A stretch of DNA of 64,000 nucleotides from Telopea speciosissima (taxonomy: Eukaryota; Streptophyta; Magnoliopsida; Proteales; Proteaceae). A program made the translations under genes and the position numbers. The stretch is from positions 11,605,568-11,669,567 of the forward strand of contig NC_057925.1 in NCBI RefSeq assembly GCF_018873765.1. Direction: 5' to 3'. Shown piece by piece: positions 10,805-22,440 of this stretch. The notes beneath the pieces were generated by a model. That model saw only the letters and a program-made list of their open reading frames with translations, searched no databases and was not told the origin of the DNA. Numbering within the stretch: the first letter of the stretch is position 1; each line of letters begins with the position of its first letter.

Positions 10805-13645
10805 TGTAATATCCCGCATTTATTCAGCGATCCAGGTAAGTTTAAATTTCGAGAACGAAATTTTGTTAAGGGGTGGAGAATTGTAATACCCTAATTTTGG
10901 ACTAGGGGTAATTTGATCTTTTTACTTAATATAGGATTGACGCAAGTTGAAGTGTAGGATCTTGGACTTGCTAGGGTGCACACATGATGGTAAGTAGTGT
11001 GCCCTAGTGTAACACCCTTAATTTGAATTATTCCTTACCTAAGTATAGAATTAGGGTTTTATTTATAACATATATAATTTGATTTGGAAAATAGTTCATA
11101 GTTAGTAACCTAGCCTAGTGTTCAAACATTTAATTTAATTTGTTAGAGGTCTAAAGTTCTATTCTTTAGAAGTGTAATTAAACATTTTATTTCTTATAAT
11201 TTTATAGGGCTTAAAAAGGGACTTCCACGATTTCTAGCCTAGGAGGTCTTAGAATTTTGTAAGAATTTAGTTAGGAAAAGTATTATGGATTGATAAGGAA
11301 AGGTGAGGTGGTAATTTCCAATTGGCTGAAAAACTCAATCTTGGAAAAAGAAAGTCTTCATAAAATAAAATCTCAACAAAAAAGGAATTTAGCTAAAATT
11401 AAACTACCTAATCTATAATTTTAATTTAAAAAATCTTAAGTCAAGATTCCTTTTAAAATATTTTCATTAGAGAAAAAGTAAAGAGATCTAGTTAGAGACT
11501 AAATAGAATTCTTCTCATCTCTTTCTTTTTTGTTAGGATTAAATCCCAATAACCAAATCTCAAACCCCATTCCCTTTATCATAAATTTGAGAGAGAAAGA
11601 GAGAGCAAGAGAGGAAAATTCGTGGACTATAGAGAGGAAGAGAAGAAGAAGAAGAGAAGAAGAAGAAGAAGGAAGGAGAAGAAGAAGAAGAAGAGAAGAA
11701 GGAGAAGAAAAAGAAGGAAGGAGAAGAAGGAGATTCAGATTATATAGAATCAGCCATTTGACGTCCAATTTCGACCCTTTTGGAGCCAAATTGAGAAAAT
11801 CTTATTTCACAATAAAACATAGCCTCATCTCTTATTTTAGAAACCCAACTTGAATCAGCCCAAACGAATATCTAAGAAGAGAGATATCGCTGATTTATTG
11901 AAGGTAGGTCATTCTGTCAAAAAATCTGTGTTTCCCAAATCCGAGTTTAAGCAATACCTTGAAGTTGATTTCATCATTACCTTACTCATGGGACTCCATT
12001 AAAGGGATTCTGAACTAGGAAAAGGTAGATTAACATCATTGAAGCATTGATTTGAGGTCACCTATAGAAACCCTAGTTGCTTCACACAATGTGAGTAGAT
12101 CTTCAACCATTATACTTGATATTTTCCTTACATATAAAATTTATTTTGATACATTGTTTTAAATTTGAAATTTAGTTTTAGATTGAGATTTATCATGCCA
12201 AAAACATATTTCATTCATGCTTTTACTCAATTAAATTGTTCACACATGATTGCTTGCAAGGAATGATGATATCTTTATGATTTAATTCACATATGTGTGT
12301 GCAGAATTTTTAATAATGTCATGTTTATAGACTAATGAATCCAATGCTTATTTGTTGATAGTATGATGAAGGTCTTTGAATGATTCTTCATGATTATAAC
12401 CTAATGCATGATGTTTGTGGATGATGCATAAAAATCTGATTTTGTTTTGGGTTTATCTTTTAATTTTCATTGATGTTATTGTTGGATATGTGATTGCGAA
12501 GATTTTGCCCAATCTTCCCTATTATTGTTCTTCACTTTATGCATTAATATGTTGATGAAAGTTACTGTTTTTAAATTTTATTTTCATTCTTTTCAATAAT
12601 ATGTGTTAGGGTGGAATTGGGGAGTCATGACCCTAAGTTTCGAACTTGGATGTATAGCCCTAAATTATAAGTAAATCCACGATTGTTATTTTGTTGTTTA
12701 TCTTACCGACATTGGTGAATATATTGGGGTAAAGATAAGTTGGTGAGTTTTTTAGCTACGGGTTTACCCTTATTGGAGCTATATAGACACTACTAGAAAG
12801 AGGGAGATGATAAAAAACTCTCCAGGAGGGCATTGCTGGTAAAACCTTAAGGGGCTTTGACTCGGTCTGGGGCAAGTTTGGTCACTAGTTTCTCTATTAG
12901 TTTCTTGATGTTGAGAGGGAACAGTGGTGTTGTAGTTGATCATAGCTGGAGTTCATACGTCGCTATTATGAGGGCCTTGACCAGTGTATGGTAACTAGTT
13001 CACACTAGTCCATTAGGGAGTGATGTGTTTGTTATTTTACATTCTTTGAAACTATCTTTTGTTGATTGTTGTCATATATACTTTTCATTATAGTAGTGGT
13101 GATAAGCAAATACGGTTATGCTCATTTTGTTTTGTTTTTTTTTTCCGGATCTAGATACACATATTATGTCTTTACATTTTGTATTACTTGTGCATGTTTT
13201 CACACCTATATAGTTGTTGTGGATTTATTTGCTAATATTTTTCCGAAGCTTACCCTCACCGTTTTTCAGATGAACAACTTTATGAATGCGAACCTGGATG
13301 TGAGGATGTACTAGAGGAGGAGGTCCAAGAGGACGAAGCGTTTGGATTAGAAAAGGACGACTACTATTAGACACTTGACACTTCCTTTAAATTTTAGAAG
13401 AACTCATAGTTTGTTTGAGTTTAATTTAATTTTGGAGATTGTAACCTTTATTTAAGATTTTTAAGTTTAATTTAAAAGTTGTAATAACTTAGTTTGACTA
13501 CCCTACTTTAGTTGAAGTCTTAATCTATACATTTTAGACTTATGTTTGTATTTTGGTTCTACTCCGGTTCATATCTCCTTGACATAAATGATCTTGTGGA
13601 CCGTCAATGTCCCTAAACCGCATAGATGGTTTTGGAGGCGTTACA
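10805..13645 (+). mobile_element. Gypsy (Tekay-like) long LTR region, nested ends
   Basis: Three successive LTR-like starts are seen (TGTAATA at 10805, TGTAATACCC at 10882 after a second polypurine tract, TGTAACACCC at 11008). One matching end, GGCGTTACA, closes at 13645. The stretch 11008-13645 fits one long LTR of about 2.6 kb of the kind seen in plant chromovirus-type gypsy elements, including the acidic gaagac-rich region near 13310-13370. No target duplication is clear. It is old and broken. Confidence 0.5.
11637..11735 (+). repeat. GAA/GA-rich purine tract
   Basis: About 100 bp of almost pure purine, mostly GAA and GGA triplets. It gives long but meaningless Arg/Glu or Ser/Leu frames on the two strands. 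Confidence 0.9.

Positions 13646-13691
<46 letters not shown>
13646..13691 (+). repeat. Compound (TG)n(AG)n microsatellite
   Basis: GTGTG dinucleotides run directly into AGAGAG dinucleotides, immediately after the LTR end at 13645. Confidence 0.95.
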
Positions 13692-13694
<3 letters not shown>

Positions 13695-14959
13695 AGGGAC
13701 GTAAGAGGAAGTCATGGGGAAGGAAAATAGCAACTGATAAATATTTGTTCATCCTGACAGTTTATTCAACAAGGCCTACTAAAATATATATGTTGAATCA
13801 AGATTCAGCCTAACTAAGTATATATAACACATAAACATGTTTTTGTGCATATTTCTTTCTAAAATTCAATTAAAACAAATTTATCATTACCATGTTCAGA
13901 TCAAGAAAATAAGAACCAGTGAAATGCTATTTATCTTGTTGAAGATAAACAAATCAGATCATTCTTTAAATACTCCCATGTTACTTTTTGAGTATGGAAT
14001 TTATAACTACTTTATATGTTTAAATAAAATTTCTGTGCAAGTTAATACAAGAACTTAGAAGCTGCTAGTACAAGCATAACTAGATCTGTTTAAGAGAAGA
14101 AGAAGACAAATGTTTATACATATTCAATAGATGGGATTGATAGGGCTACCAAAATGGTAGACTACTATTATTTCCTCAATGGTGATAATTACTGCCCCTG
14201 TGTAGCATTAGTTTTGTAGTGCCATTTGATATGATTATCGTGACCCAATCACTATCCACTCACATATGCTTTTACATGACCATGATATTGTATATTAAGA
14301 GTATCTCTTAGGTACCAGGGCAACTAGGTGTGGCAATAGGTCATGTCAGGACATCTTCGTGTTGTGTTGGAATCTCTTCACCCCTAATGAACAGGATATG
14401 ATAAATGAGTCATGTTTGTGTCAACAAACAACAATATACTATATTCGTATGATCTTAATTTTTGGTAAATAGTTTGTCTTAGATCACATTAAATTCATCC
14501 ATACAAGCCGTTTTGGGTAAAATTGAATTAAGATATCCTTACAAGATGACAAAAATAGTCTCTTTCGAGCCCAATGCACAAAAATAAATAAATTGAAACA
14601 CCAAGTTATAACTTCATCCATGTTTAGGTATCATATAACATATATACATAACTTATTTAATTTTCTAGTTCTTTTATATTCAGAAGTTATAATACCCAAC
14701 AAGTACAACACCACGTATCCTTAACCGTGTTGTGTCATGTATGTAGTTTGGCTATTCATATTTGAAATTGACACCCAAGAGGCACTGAATCATATACTTC
14801 ATTTGTACAATTTTGTTTGGTAGAGAAGAAGATTAGATTAGTTATTATTTGTTAATTTCCACCCAAAACTTGTTTATTTGTAAATTAAGGATTTAACATA
14901 CTTGTTTTTTGAGGTTCCACCCCATTGTAAGTCGATGTATAAACTAAACCTTGTATTTG
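13692..14959. other. Spacer without a recognised feature
   Basis: AT-rich intergenic DNA. I see no coding domain, repeat array or terminal inverted repeat. The homology with the CML copy 1 promoter begins at about 14961. Confidence 0.6.
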
Positions 14960-15344
14960 TATGACTTTTGAATGTGGAATCAAGAATGCTCATCATCACT
15001 CAAATCTGGGACCCAATCCATGCATCCACTTTTTACAACAACCAGTCCTTTTTAAGCTCTGGATACTTATTCTTTCTCACACTGAAAATGATTTGTCTTT
15101 AAGCAACACTCCCATGAATGTTTATATAGGCAAATATTCCAACAATTCAATATTGAGGAACTTTTAACCTAGACCAGTCCTTTTTAAACTCTAGAATCTG
15201 ATTCTTTCTTTTTTACTTACCATGAAGTCTCCATCCTATCAAAGTCTCTATATAAGTCTCTTTGCATGCTCTTTCATTTCCATCACAGCAAAGAGCAACA
15301 GGCAACAAGAAAAGAAATACTACTCAACGTTCCTAGCTACTCTA

Positions 15345-15542
15345 ATGGAAACTGCTATTGTTTCCAAGACAACATTATCCAAATGGTTCTCCAACAAGAG
15401 CTTCATGCTAAGTGTCCATCGCCTTCAGCATTCCAAAAAACAATCAAGAAATGATGAACTCCAACAAATATCTCGTCACTTCGATGCTGATGGTAAGAGA
15501 AACTATACAAAGAATACAAAAAACAAGAGAAGAAACAACTAA
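15345..15542 (+). pseudogene. CML41-like copy 2, 5' half only
   Basis: The promoter (14961-15255, TATATAA at 15249), start (METAIVSK at 15345) and the first about 50 residues match copy 1 through DELQQISRHFDADG. At about 15495, inside the first EF-hand loop, homology stops and a foreign segment of about 275 bp (to about 15770) takes over, giving a frame that ends at 15542 with a Lys/Asn-rich tail. Hands 2-4 are gone, so a calcium sensor is not expected. Homology to the other copies resumes in the 3' UTR at about 15771. The replaced segment has no domain I recognise. Confidence 0.8.
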
Positions 15543-15770
15543 AGAAGTCTCACACGGACAGACCTATGAAAGGGAGACAAAGCCAACAAGACAACTACTC
15601 ACTTAAGGATAAACAAACACAAATCTCATAGTGGATCGAGAAAGAAAGAACCAAAAAGATCTCATCAATGGTTCGACCATGAGACAACCATACCCTAATT
15701 TTGAACCAAGAACCAATTTTTCCCAGAGTCGGTGGAGTATTGATACAGCTCACAGGGGTATTTTGGATAT

Positions 15771-16253
15771 TTGGCACCTGTTCGATGTGTGTGTGGCAAA
15801 TAAGTTTGCAAAAATAAAAATAATGAGGTTAGGCACTAGGAATGTAAGTCAAGTGTGAACCACATAATTAATAATTAAGAATAGGTTTGCTATGTACTAA
15901 CTTTGAATCTCAAGCTTGGTAATGTCTTTTCTAATATCGGTAAATCTAATTTAATTATTGAGAAAGAAAAAGAGATCGATTTATTACAACCAAAGGACAG
16001 CAGCCCTATAACATCTCATGGGCATTCCCGAGAGAAGAAAGGCACCTCCAACACTAAAACGAACATACACGCTCCAAACATCGCCCAATTTGCTAATTAG
16101 TTGTTATCCCTTTAGACCAAGACTTGCTCTGGCAGTCTGGCATAGCTTGCTTAAAAGCATGCATGTGGCTTGTTCAGTGAATCAAGTACTCCTCATTGCA
16201 TTGGTGTTTGGTATGCACCTTCCACGCTTTCCAACCCCACCCAATGTATTATT
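15771..16253 (+). repeat. 3' flank of array unit 2
   Basis: Homologous to 5450-5780 plus 6397-6612 and to 19490-19921. It contains the shared ggacagcagcccta and caagtactcctcattgcat blocks. There is no gene. Confidence 0.8.
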
Positions 16254-16974
16254 TGTTAGGATTTAAACACCAATCTGGTTAACCGAATGGGCAGCGGAAT
16301 CGGATTGGATATTTACCTTTGCATTCAAGTTTGAGATCTCTTCTCATAACAAAAATTAAGCGGGAAACATAGGATACCTGAGAACCATAAATGTAGTTCC
16401 TGCTTCAGATAATAGCTCTTCCATACTCGAGCAACAATGGGGATTGAAAGTTGTTTTATTTTTCAAGCTTCAATCCAAAGCAAAACCAACATGAACGTTC
16501 ACTTGATATTCCCCAATTAAGGATAGTGGATTTCATATTGAGCATCTCTGTCGTTCACGATGCGATATCAAGAATCCAACACACCAATATATAGTCCACT
16601 TGACATCAACCATTAGTGTACGAAAACCCATAATGAAACACCATAATGATACGATCTCTCAGGTCAAAGGACTGGTGATGGGTACGCATCTCTCCTTAAT
16701 ATGGCAGGTAGTAACACATGTGCGAATTTGTATTAGATTTTTTCTATATATAGAAATAATGTGTGGTTACATTTATGCTCTGAAAACAACTTTTCTAGTG
16801 ACATACAATCTAACGACCATATGAACGGGATGTCCAGTCCTATTCTTAGTAGAGAACTATTTTGGGTGAAAACCCATGGAACAAACATATAAGTCCATAA
16901 ATAAATTCATGCAATAATTAATATTAAATTTATTTTTTTCAAAATAATCCAGGTTTGATGGACACACTCCAACA
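16254..16974 (-). mobile_element. Copia-type solo LTR, shortened copy
   Basis: It starts TGTTAGG and ends CCAACA. In reverse it opens TGTTGGAGTGTGTCCATCAA, a start typical of plant copia LTRs. It sits at the same site as the longer LTR at 19922-21286 and is about 640 bp shorter. The equivalent site in unit 1 (about 6613) is empty. There is no internal region, so it is a solo LTR that has lost part of its length. Confidence 0.85.
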
Positions 16975-17069
16975 TTCTCCCCCACGTCGGGCTTCTCCCT
17001 CGGTTTCCACCTGGCCCCTGGCTGTCCTCAAAGCATGACCACCAGAACCCCCTATAAAAAAAGTCGTCT

Positions 17070-17830
17070 TATCCCCAACAGTTACTATTTGCTTTTGTAA
17101 TATAGAGAGAATGACCAACTAACCATACATATGTATCTCATGCAAGAAGCTAGTTTTATTCCATCTACCGATTTTTTATTTTATACATACATACATACAT
17201 ATTTATAAGAACAAAGTTTCTCGGCCGGGAGTGTAGCCTTTGCGCTAGCGCCATAGTGTCTTGTCTCTCTCCTCCTCCCTATAAATGACCTCCCTACTAA
17301 ATAAAAATAAATTAAAATCCCCTTGTCAAATTATCCCGCCAAATAATTGGGTTGCCCGCCCATTGCTAAATGACTTAAATTGTAGCAATAATAAAAACTA
17401 TTGCTATGTATACCTTTTCAGTGGGTTTTTTATTACCATTGATATATTCTATTTTTTATTGAGAAAAAATTGTTTCAAACATTACTGCTATTACTTCTAA
17501 TATTTTGATACTATTTATAGTCTTTATAATTATATCATAATTTTGGTTGTATTTTTTGCAATATTTGTCACAAATAATTAACTTGAACTCCATTTGTACT
17601 ATTTACTGGATTTTTTATGTTTTAATTTTATTTTTTCTGATTGATTCACGATCGATATTTGAGTTGATACCAAAAATATATATTTTTTCAATTTTATTAT
17701 TTAAGGGATATTTTCTTTTGTTTTTTTATTTTGAATGTTAATTCTGAATACATGGATGGGTACGTATACATATATTTATATATTTAATAATTAAATCGAC
17801 ATGGTCTATATTACAAAAGTTATAGAAAAC
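17070..17830 (+). repeat. A block, second copy
   Basis: It matches 531-1236 plus 2934-2985 at roughly 90 percent by eye, and 21378-21895. It holds the uninterrupted gggtacgtatacat that is the empty site for the short LTR element at 1237-2933. Confidence 0.85.
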
Positions 17831-18777
17831 TGTTGCTTTATATGTTTTATTTTTTATTATTTTATAATCATCGCTTCACCATTATTATTGGTATAATAAT
17901 TACTAATAATAAATTTTATTTCTTGGATTTCTATAGTATAGGCTGATCTTCCCAAATCTATCTGATTCCTACTAAATTGAGAAGTGTTTACCAAATTCAT
18001 ATATTACCGTGTATGACAGCTTTCGCCAAAAAAAATTTTGAATATTTATTTTAATTAAAAGTAATTGGTTGATTTACACATTTAGTTTCGATTACTATTA
18101 CAAGTTTAGGGTTTAGGGTTTAGAGTACTAGTTAATAAGGTTATAGGCAGTCAATAATTTTTTTTTCTTTAAACTGCTTCTAAGTTTCTTGCTCCTCTTA
18201 CCCCTCCAACAGTTCACTCCACCTCCTCATGGCTCTTGTTTTACAAAAGCACACTAACCTTTATTGCCTCCATTTGTGCAATATTCACCGATCAATGGTG
18301 AATTATTTAGTTCTAGCTAACTAATTTATTACTTTTTTTATAAATTTGTTTACATTTTGAGGATTTTTTTTGGACATTTACTGTTTTTTACATATATAAT
18401 GCAAGAAATATATCATTTTATGCAATAGTTTAAAAAAATTTACATTTTTATTTCCAATGTATATTTTTATATTGGTTTGGATTTTATTGTATTTTTATAA
18501 ATTTATTATAATTTTGATTGCAATTTTTGTAATATTTCAGACAAAAATGTTTAATTATAGTACCTACCGCCACTAATTGTAGTACGTTTGGAATTTTTTA
18601 TTGATAACAAAGGTTATTCAACAATGTAATTATTGTTGCTAATAGTTTGTAAATAGAAGCGATTAAACTTTACCATTGCTAAATACAACTATGATGGTCA
18701 GATTAAACAATTATCAGGGTTAAACAACCGCAAAATATTTTGTGGTAGATTTCCAAAATATTTTTCTTTTGGAAAAT
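17831..18777. other. Spacer between array units 2 and 3
   Basis: Very AT-rich. 18600-18730 matches 6960-6993 plus 8453-8545 of unit 1 and supplies the empty site of the LINE at 6994-8452. There is no gene. Confidence 0.65.
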
Positions 18778-19060
18778 TACGTTCCCCTCCCCTGTACTTT
18801 GCCCTAATTACACATTCCTCTCCTTGGTTTTTTCACCTTACATTTTGACCCCTTATGGCTAACAGTGTTAGGGTGCTGTTAGTTAACGGTTTGAAAAGAT
18901 AATATTACCCTTTACTAACAAATTAAAACTGCATTTCCAATTCTACCCTTTCATCATCTGTGAAATTGTTTAGGGCTTCCAAGCTTCTCCAACGACAGCC
19001 ACCTCCAAGCTTCTTCAGCCACAGCAACCTTCAAGTATCTCCGGCGACAGTCAACCTTCA
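18778..19060 (+). mobile_element. Mutator-like terminal region (left end) fused to CML copy 3
   Basis: The first about 90 bp are the inverted match of 3480-3568. After about 180 bp come three degenerate repeats of a cctccaagcttctcc-like motif (18975-19060). The sequence then joins the CML coding region within ttcaagaaatgatgaactcc at about 19061. No right terminus remains, so a deletion from inside the element to inside the gene is the simplest account. Confidence 0.55.
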
Positions 19061-19474
19061 AGAAATGATGAACTCCAACGAATATTTCGTCACTTGGATG
19101 CTGATGGTAATGGGAAAATCTCAGGATCTGAACTCAGATCCTACCTTGCCTCTAAAAGGGAGTTCATGTCACCTGAGGAAGCTCAAGGTGTGACCAATGA
19201 ACTCGATGCAGCTAGCGGCGACAGTTTGATACTCAGCTTTGATGATTTTGCAATGTTGATGGAGCGTGAAGGTGGGGATGATGATCTGAAAAGAGGCTTT
19301 CAGATGTTCGCTGCGAAGAGTTCTGGGTCCATTACATTAGAGGGCTTGCAGAGGATATTTGGTCGCCTTGGAAACAAAATGTTGAATGAAGAGTGCAAGA
19401 GCATCATACAGGCATTCGATTGCAACGGCAATGGTGTGATTGATTTTGCCGAGTTCCAGCAGATGATGGCTTAA
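19061..19474 (+). pseudogene. CML41-like copy 3, 3' half only
   Basis: The reading frame matches copy 1 from RNDELQ to the stop (FAEFQQMMA). It has an intact first loop (DADGNGKISGSE) and fourth loop (DCNGNGVIDFAE), and keeps the GRLGN residues that copy 1 lost. The leader and promoter are missing. No in-frame ATG precedes the first EF hand, and upstream the frame runs to a stop near 18972. The longer upstream frame beginning at 18960 enters the gene out of frame. It is probably not translated as an EF-hand protein. Confidence 0.8.
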
Positions 19475-19489
19475 TCGTATCAATGTTTG

Positions 19490-19921
19490 CACCTGTTCTA
19501 TTGTTTGCAAAAATAAAAATAATGACGTTAGGCACTAGGACTGTAAGTCAGGTGTGAACCATATAATTAATAATTAAGAACAGGTTTGCTATGTAATGAC
19601 TTTGAATCTCAAGCTCGGTAATGTCTTTTCTAATATCGGTAAATCTAATTTATTGAGAAAGAAAAAGAGATTGATTTATTACAAACAAAGGACAGCAGCC
19701 CTAGAACATCTCATGGGCATTCCCGAGAGAAGAAGGGCACCTCCAACACTAAAAAGAACATACGCGCTCCAAACAGTACACAATTTGCTAATTTGTTGTT
19801 ATCCCTGCAGACCAAGACTTGCTCACATGTCTGTGGCTTGTTCAGTGAATCAAGTACTCCTCATTGCATTGGTGTTTGGTATGCACCTTCCACGCTTTCC
19901 AACCGCACCCCATGTATTATT
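19490..19921 (+). repeat. 3' flank of array unit 3
   Basis: Close match to 15771-16253, ending at the same LTR insertion point. Copies 2 and 3 resemble each other more than either resembles copy 1. Confidence 0.8.
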
Positions 19922-21286
19922 TGTTGGGATTTAAACACCAATCTGGTTACCCGAATGTGCAGCGGAATCGAATTGGATATTTACCCTTGCATTCAAGTTT
20001 GAGATCTCTTCTCATAACAAAAATCAAACGGGAAACATAGGATACCTGAGAACCATAAATGTAGTTCCTCCTTCAGATAATAGTTCTTCCATACTCGAGC
20101 AACAATGGGGATTGAAAGTTTTTTATTCTTCAAGCTTCAATCGAAAGCAAAGCCAACATGAACGTTCACTAACGAATTAGGGTTTCTAAAATCTTAACCA
20201 CACACCATCACTCAAAGGGAGCAAGAGAGAGGAGAGAGAAAAAGTTTGCCAAGGGGGATGCCAGAGAAATTCAACCAAGCCAGTGAGTGCCCCCGCCCCC
20301 TTTGTGGTGTGTTGTTATAACTCTCAACACCTTAGGATTGGGGTGGATTCCCTTATTCACTTTCCTAATGTGAAAAGGAAACTTGACTAGCTACCCAACT
20401 TGCTTCTAAAGAGGGAAGATGTAGAATCTAAAAGGGATTTTGTGTTCTCTTTAATTAGTCAATATTTTATTTAATAAAATACTATAATTAAATGGCCAAC
20501 AACCTCTTTTATTTTTCCAATTAAATGTCATGCATAATTAAACTCTTTAATCTGCATATAAGACCCTCAACTAAACAATATCTCATGATGGACTATAGAG
20601 TATTTAATTAAATATTTTCAAACCCCAATCCATCATACAAGTCTTTAATTAGAGATCCTGTGATCACAGTAGGATGACCAAAAATGCGTTTAAACATTGT
20701 TTGAAATAATATACTGATATACTTAATAAATTGAAAATAAATTTTGTAAACAATTTATAAGAATGCCACTGGATCTGCATTCCAGTCCAATTGATCATAG
20801 ACATTCTTTCTACTTGATATTCCTCAATCAAAGGTAGTGGATTTCATATTGAGCATCTCTTTCGTTCACGATACGACATCACGAATCCAACACACCAATA
20901 TATAGTCCACATGACATCAATCATTGGTGTACTAAAATCCGTAATGTAACACCGTAACGATACAATCTCTCAGGTCAAAGGACTGGTGATGGGTACGCAT
21001 CTCTCCTTAATACGACAGGCAGTAACACATGTGAGAATTTGTACCAAATTCTTTTCTATACGCACAAATAATGTGTGGTTACATTTATGCTCTGAAAACA
21101 ACTTTTCTAGTGACATAAAATGTGACGACCATATGAACAAGATGTCCGGTCCTATTCCTAGTCAAGAACTATTTTGGGTGAAAATCCATGGAACAAACAT
21201 ACAAGTCCGTAAATAAATTCACGCAATAATCAATATTAAATTTATTTTTTCCAAAATAATCCAGGTTTGATGGACACACTCCAACA
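19922..21286 (-). mobile_element. Copia-type solo LTR, long copy
   Basis: TGTTGGG...CCAACA, about 1365 bp, same family and same insertion site as 16254-16974. The flanks ttatt (left) and ttctt (right) are a decayed 5-bp target duplication. The shared position shows that insertion preceded duplication of units 2 and 3. Confidence 0.85.
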
Positions 21287-21377
21287 TTCTTCCCAACGTC
21301 GGGCTTCTCCCTCAGTGTCCACCCCTGGCTGTCCCCGAAGCATGACCACCAGAACCCCCTATAAGAAAAGTCTTCTT

Positions 21378-21895
21378 ACCCCAACAGTTACTATTTGCTT
21401 TTGTAATCTGAGAGAATGACCAACTAACCATACATATGTATCTCATGCGAGGAGCTAGTTTGATTCCATCTACCGATTTTTTATTTTATACATACATACA
21501 TATCTATAGGAAGAAAGTTTCTCGACCGGGAGTGTAGCATTTGCGCCACCGCCATAGTGTCTTGTCTCTCTCCTCCTCCCTATAAATGACCTCCCTACTA
21601 AATAAAAATAAATTAAAATCCCCCCTGTCAAATTATCCCGCCAAATAATTGGGTTACCCTCTCATTGCTAAATGACTTAAATTATAGCAATAATAAAAAC
21701 TACTGCTATGTATACCTTTTCGGTGGGTTTTTTATTACCATTGATATATTCTATTTTTTATTGAGAAAATATTGTTTCAAACATTACTGCTATTACTTCT
21801 AATATTTTGATATTATTTATAGCCTTTTTACAATTATATCATAATTTTGGTTGTATTTTTTGCAATATTTGTCACAAATGATTATCTTTAACTTC
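21378..21895 (+). repeat. A block, third copy (truncated)
   Basis: Matches 531-1060 and 17070-17580, then ends at tttaacttcacatgc, where the array stops. Confidence 0.85.
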
Positions 21896-22440
21896 ACATG
21901 CTAAGTTTCATTCCTATCAAAGTAGTTCATGTGGCGAAATAGAAGTTTGAAAACCCAGGTTTTTTAACTGCACAATAGTGGTCAAAGGAACATATACGTA
22001 TATAGAAATACATAGGGATGTGTTCCAATACATGAGACGAATATTTGATTGATTAAGCTCAAAAATTTGATAAATAGTAATATAAACCATGATCTATCTA
22101 TCCAACGGTTAAAATAGCTACACCATCAATCCATGAAACAAGTGCATAAAACCCATGCCCTCGTTCGGCCATAACATCTCTCCCAAAGCATTAAAAATTT
22201 CTATTACTCCCTTGAACTTGCACCTTATTTACTTAAACTCCCTTATCAGAAGTTTCACCTTTGAGTCACCCTAAAAAGTGAATTTTTACATCTTTTTATC
22301 TCCAGCTATATTGAAATGACTAAATTACCCCTCCTATCAACCTATTAATCAGTTCTCATCAGCTGTCTTTCTCCCTCTTTATTTTAAAATTTTTTTCTTC
22401 TTCTCCTACCTCGTCCGAGAATGCAGCCACTCATCCAGAT
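21896..22440. other. Spacer with a MULE-like C-rich terminus
   Basis: 22190-22350 (attactcccttgaacttgc onward) has the look of a Mutator MITE left end like those at 18778 and 63452, but no partner end is visible. There is no gene. Confidence 0.4.

Noticed and set aside
11499-11853. Arg/Glu-rich and Ser/Leu-rich frames of 96 to 107 residues
   Set aside because: Translation of a GAA-rich purine tract within an LTR, with no domain.
13066-13314. 82-residue hydrophobic frame
   Set aside because: It lies within a gypsy LTR and has no recognisable domain or start context.
18103-18125. Plant telomere-like gtttagggtttaggg
   Set aside because: Only about three units. Such short runs are common as telo-box motifs or by chance and do not indicate a telomeric insertion.
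18960-19193. A 77-residue frame leading into CML copy 3, seen as a possible new N-terminus
   Set aside because: It enters the EF-hand region out of frame and soon stops, so it does not provide a start for the calcium-binding frame.
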